Assembly (NCBI RefSeq): GCF_022059845.1
Contig: NZ_CP091851.1
Coordinates: 434,001-498,000, forward strand
From: Terrirubrum flagellatum
Lineage (GTDB): Bacteria; Pseudomonadota; Alphaproteobacteria; Rhizobiales; Beijerinckiaceae
DNA: 64,000 nucleotides
Direction of reading: 5' to 3'
The position numbers were made by a program, and so were the translations under genes. The notes under the pieces are model-generated. The model ran no database searches, was not told the origin of the DNA, and saw nothing but the letters and a program-made list of their open reading frames with translations. Below, piece after piece: positions 61,711 through 64,000 of the stretch; position 1 is the stretch's first letter, and the number at the start of each line of letters is the position of its first letter.

Positions 61711-61956
61711 ATGTCGCGCCGCAACTTGTTTTCGCTGTTGTCTTCCGACAAGACGCCAAAGGATCGTGGCGGCTTGAGCGCCGATCATCTCATGAGAACC
61801 GTCATTCTCGCAGCGCTTGTTTTCGTCGCCGCCTATGGCGCGGCGTCGGCGCGCCGCATGCATCGCGCCGCAGAAGCGGCCGAACTCGCTGTCACGCGGC
61901 ATGTGGCCTACCATCTCCGCCTCGACCATCATCACGGATGGAAGGCGATCCAATGA
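61711..61956 (+). CDS. small single-TM protein in the ftsI position
   Basis: An 81-residue protein with one transmembrane helix ('LMRTVILAALVFVAAYGAASA') near residues 28-50 and a His-rich end. It has GAGG five bases before the ATG (61711) and overlaps murE by ATGA, so it is a real, coupled gene. In related genomes ftsI (penicillin-binding protein 3) is between ftsL and murE. No PBP motif (SxxK, SxN, KTG) is present. It may be an ftsI remnant or an unrelated small division gene. A GTG at 61705 is a possible alternative start. Confidence 0.7.
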   Translation: MSRRNLFSLLSSDKTPKDRGGLSADHLMRTVILAALVFVAAYGAASARRMHRAAEAAELAVTRHVAYHLRLDHHHGWKAIQ

Positions 61957-63398
61957 AGCTCGCCGCGCTCATTCCGGACGTTCCTCCTCGCCAAGCTGAC
62001 GTCGACATCGCCGAGGTGACTGCGGACAGCCGCAAGGTGAAGGCTGGCTTTCTGTTCGTCGCCATTCCCGGCGTGAAGGCGGATGGTTCGCAATTCATTC
62101 ACGATGCGATCGCGCGCGGCGCATCCGCAGTGCTGACGGAAAGCGAAAGCGCCGCTGCAATTGCTGAGTCCGCGCCCATCATTCGCGTCGCTGATACGCG
62201 CGCGGCCTTGTCGCGCGCTGCGGCCGCTCTGCATCCACGCCAGCCCGAAACGATCGTCGCGGTGACCGGCACGAGCGGCAAGACGTCCGTCGCCGATTTC
62301 GCGCGCCAGATCTTCGCGGCCGACGGAAAAATCTCCGCAAGCGTGGGAACGCTCGGCGTCATCAAAAGCGACGGGACAAGCTATGGCTCGCTCACGACGC
62401 CTGATCCCGTGACATTGCATAAGACGCTCGACTCGCTCGCGGGCGAGGGCGTCACGCATCTCGCGATGGAGGCGTCCTCGCACGGGCTCGACCAGAAGCG
62501 TCTCGACGGCGTGAAGCTGAAGAGCGCCGCTTTCACCAATCTCGGCCGCGATCATCTCGATTATCATCCGACTGTCGAAGATTATCTCGTGGCGAAGCTG
62601 AGACTGTTCACGACGCTTCTGCCCGCCGATGGCGTCGCGATGATCAACAGGGACGGCGATCGCGCGGGTGATGTCGAACGCACGGCGCGCGCACGAGGAT
62701 TGCGCATCGTCACGGTTGGTCGTGCGGGCAAGGATATTCGTCTCGTCTCCGCGCGTCGCGAGGGCTTCGCGCAGGCGTTGGCGATCGAACATGCCGGACG
62801 AACGTTCGAAGCGCGCCTTCCTCTCATCGGCGAATTCCAGGTTTCGAATGCGCTGACGGCGGCGGGGCTGGCGCTTTCCGTTGGCGCGAGCGCTGATCGC
62901 GTATTCGCGGCGTTCGACAGCTTGCGCGGCGTTCCCGGTCGTCTCGAAACCATCGGCGAAGCGCGCGGCGGCGTCGCGCTCGTGGATTATTCGCACAAGC
63001 CGGATGCGCTCGCGACCGTGCTCGGCGCTTTGCGTCCCTTCGCGAGCGGCAGGCTCGTCGTCGTGTTCGGTTGCGGCGGTGATCGCGATCGCGGCAAGCG
63101 GCCATTGATGGGCTCAATTGCTGTAGAGAAGGCCGACCGCGTGATCGTGACCGATGATAATCCGCGCAGTGAGGAGCCGGCCGAAATCCGTCGTCAGGTT
63201 CTCGCTGCGGCGCCAGGCGCGATCGAGATCGGCGACCGCGCCGAAGCCATCCACGCGGCGGTCGCGGACATGAGCGCCGGCGATGTTGTGTTGATCGCGG
63301 GAAAGGGGCATGAGACCGGCCAAATCATCGGCGACCGCGTCCTGCCTTTCTCTGATCACGAGGTTGTTCGTGCGGCGCTCCGGGAGTTGGGCGCATGA
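61953..63398 (+). CDS. murE: UDP-MurNAc-tripeptide ligase MurE (meso-DAP type)
   Basis: A 481-residue Mur ligase. The ATP motif is 'VTGTSGKTSVADFARQIF', then 'GSLTTPDPVTLHKTL', 'HLAMEASSHGLDQKRLDGV' and 'VVFGCGGDRDRGKRPLM'. The 'DNPRSEEP' motif marks a meso-diaminopimelate-adding enzyme. It builds the third residue of the stem peptide. ATGA overlaps join it to the small TM gene and murF. Confidence 0.96.
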   Translation: MKLAALIPDVPPRQADVDIAEVTADSRKVKAGFLFVAIPGVKADGSQFIHDAIARGASAVLTESESAAAIAESAPIIRVADTRAALSRAAAALHPRQPETIVAVTGTSGKTSVADFARQIFAADGKISASVGTLGVIKSDGTSYGSLTTPDPVTLHKTLDSLAGEGVTHLAMEASSHGLDQKRLDGVKLKSAAFTNLGRDHLDYHPTVEDYLVAKLRLFTTLLPADGVAMINRDGDRAGDVERTARARGLRIVTVGRAGKDIRLVSARREGFAQALAIEHAGRTFEARLPLIGEFQVSNALTAAGLALSVGASADRVFAAFDSLRGVPGRLETIGEARGGVALVDYSHKPDALATVLGALRPFASGRLVVVFGCGGDRDRGKRPLMGSIAVEKADRVIVTDDNPRSEEPAEIRRQVLAAAPGAIEIGDRAEAIHAAVADMSAGDVVLIAGKGHETGQIIGDRVLPFSDHEVVRAALRELGA

Positions 63399-64000
63399 GC
63401 CAGGCGTTGTGGACAGGCGAAGAGATTGCGCAAGCGACGGGCGCGCGCATCGTTGGCGCCAGTCCTGCCGATGTGACTGGCGTCTCAATCGACTCGCGCA
63501 CGGTCAAGCCGGGCGAACTCTATGTCGCGATCAAGGGCGACGTACATGACGGGCACGATTTCGTCGCCGCGGCGCTGAAGGCAGGCGCCGCAGCGGCGCT
63601 GGTGAGCGAAGAAAAACTCGCGTCGCTTGGCGACGCCGCGCCTCTCTTTGTTGTCACAGATGCGCTCAAGGAGCTTGAGTTGCTCGGCCGCGCGGCGCGC
63701 GCGCGCAGCAACGCGAAGATCGTCGCGGTGACGGGATCAGCGGGCAAGACCGGCGTGAAGGAAGCGCTCGCAACCGTGCTGGGCAAACAGGCGGAGACGC
63801 ATTTCTCCGTCGCCTCCTTCAACAATCATTGGGGCGTGCCGCTGACGCTCGCGCGCATGAACGCGAGCGCCGTCTTCGGCGTGTTCGAGATCGGCATGAA
63901 CCATGTCGGCGAGATCACGCCGCTGACGGCGATGGTGCGCCCGCATGTGGCCATCGTCACCACCATCGCGCCCGTGCATCTCGCTTTTTTCGAATCCATC
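63395..64000 (+). CDS. murF: UDP-MurNAc-pentapeptide synthetase MurF, N-terminal part
   Basis: The first 202 codons; the gene runs off the window. It shows the MurF start 'ALWTGEEIAQATGARIVG', 'VSIDSRTVKPGELYVAIKGDVHDGHDFVAAALKAGA' and the ATP motif 'VAVTGSAGKTGVKEAL', then 'SFNNHWGVPLTLARMNASAVFGVFEIGMNHVGEI'. It adds D-Ala-D-Ala to the peptidoglycan precursor. Overlaps murE by ATGA. The rest is outside the window. Confidence 0.95.
   Translation, partial: MSQALWTGEEIAQATGARIVGASPADVTGVSIDSRTVKPGELYVAIKGDVHDGHDFVAAALKAGAAAALVSEEKLASLGDAAPLFVVTDALKELELLGRAARARSNAKIVAVTGSAGKTGVKEALATVLGKQAETHFSVASFNNHWGVPLTLARMNASAVFGVFEIGMNHVGEITPLTAMVRPHVAIVTTIAPVHLAFFESI

Overview
The window is high-GC DNA with short intergenic gaps and many ATGA/GTGA stop-start overlaps. 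The gene families point to an alphaproteobacterium of the Hyphomicrobiales (Rhizobiales). Supporting markers are a DUF992 secreted protein, a VtlR/LsrB-type LysR regulator beside a probable AbcR/alpha-r15 small RNA, adenylate cyclase-TPR and Bug-type binding proteins, DUF1127-like small proteins, an alphaproteobacterial EF-G paralogue, and a mraZ-rsmH-ftsL-murE-murF division cluster with a meso-DAP-type MurE. No rRNA, tRNA, integrase, complete insertion sequence or CRISPR array was seen. The genus cannot be fixed from this window.

Layout. 1-5.8 kb: a cut-off PRC-barrel gene, an MGMT-like protein, a 267-bp MITE-like element, a class IV aminotransferase, an ECF sigma/RskA anti-sigma pair, an outer-membrane barrel and a small secreted protein. 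5.9-17.7 kb: a DUF1800/DUF1501 pair; an agmatinase-SemiSWEET-DUF486-methyltransferase group; a sugar dehydrogenase, a GST, two aldo/keto reductases, a Bug binding protein and a PAP2 protein. 17.8-31.6 kb: regulators, MsrB, a diguanylate cyclase, a lipoprotein hydrolase, an MFS pump with a divergent AraC regulator, an orphan PAAR protein, aspartate aminotransferase, a DUF992 protein and a PLP decarboxylase. 31.9-35.9 kb: an EF-G-like GTPase and an acyl-CoA ligase.

36.1-38.9 kb is the one clearly foreign patch. It is an AT-richer two-gene cassette, a beta-class DNA methyltransferase followed by a DGQHR-domain protein with a nuclease-like N-terminus. It abuts a near-consensus promoter (TTGACA-N17-TATACT) that drives no obvious ORF but a highly structured stretch, probably a non-coding RNA. 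39.2-46.1 kb: a small cysteine-rich protein, a repeat cluster, an EmrB/EmrA/MarR efflux operon, a TetR-haloalkane dehalogenase operon whose mRNA may be leaderless, and msrP. 46.1-59.5 kb: the AbcR-like sRNA and VtlR/LsrB, adenylate cyclase, bdhA-patatin, a LysR, a methyltransferase, an arginine/lysine-type decarboxylase with a GNAT, rnpB (RNase P RNA, minus strand), a lytic transglycosylase, a glycine-zipper lipoprotein and msrQ, which lies 12 kb from msrP. 59.6 kb to the end: the division/cell-wall cluster, preceded by four 10-bp-spaced MraZ-type repeats. An 81-residue single-TM ORF sits where ftsI normally lies.

The most unusual items are the methyltransferase/DGQHR cassette, the structured RNA beside it, the AbcR-VtlR locus and the ftsI-less division cluster.
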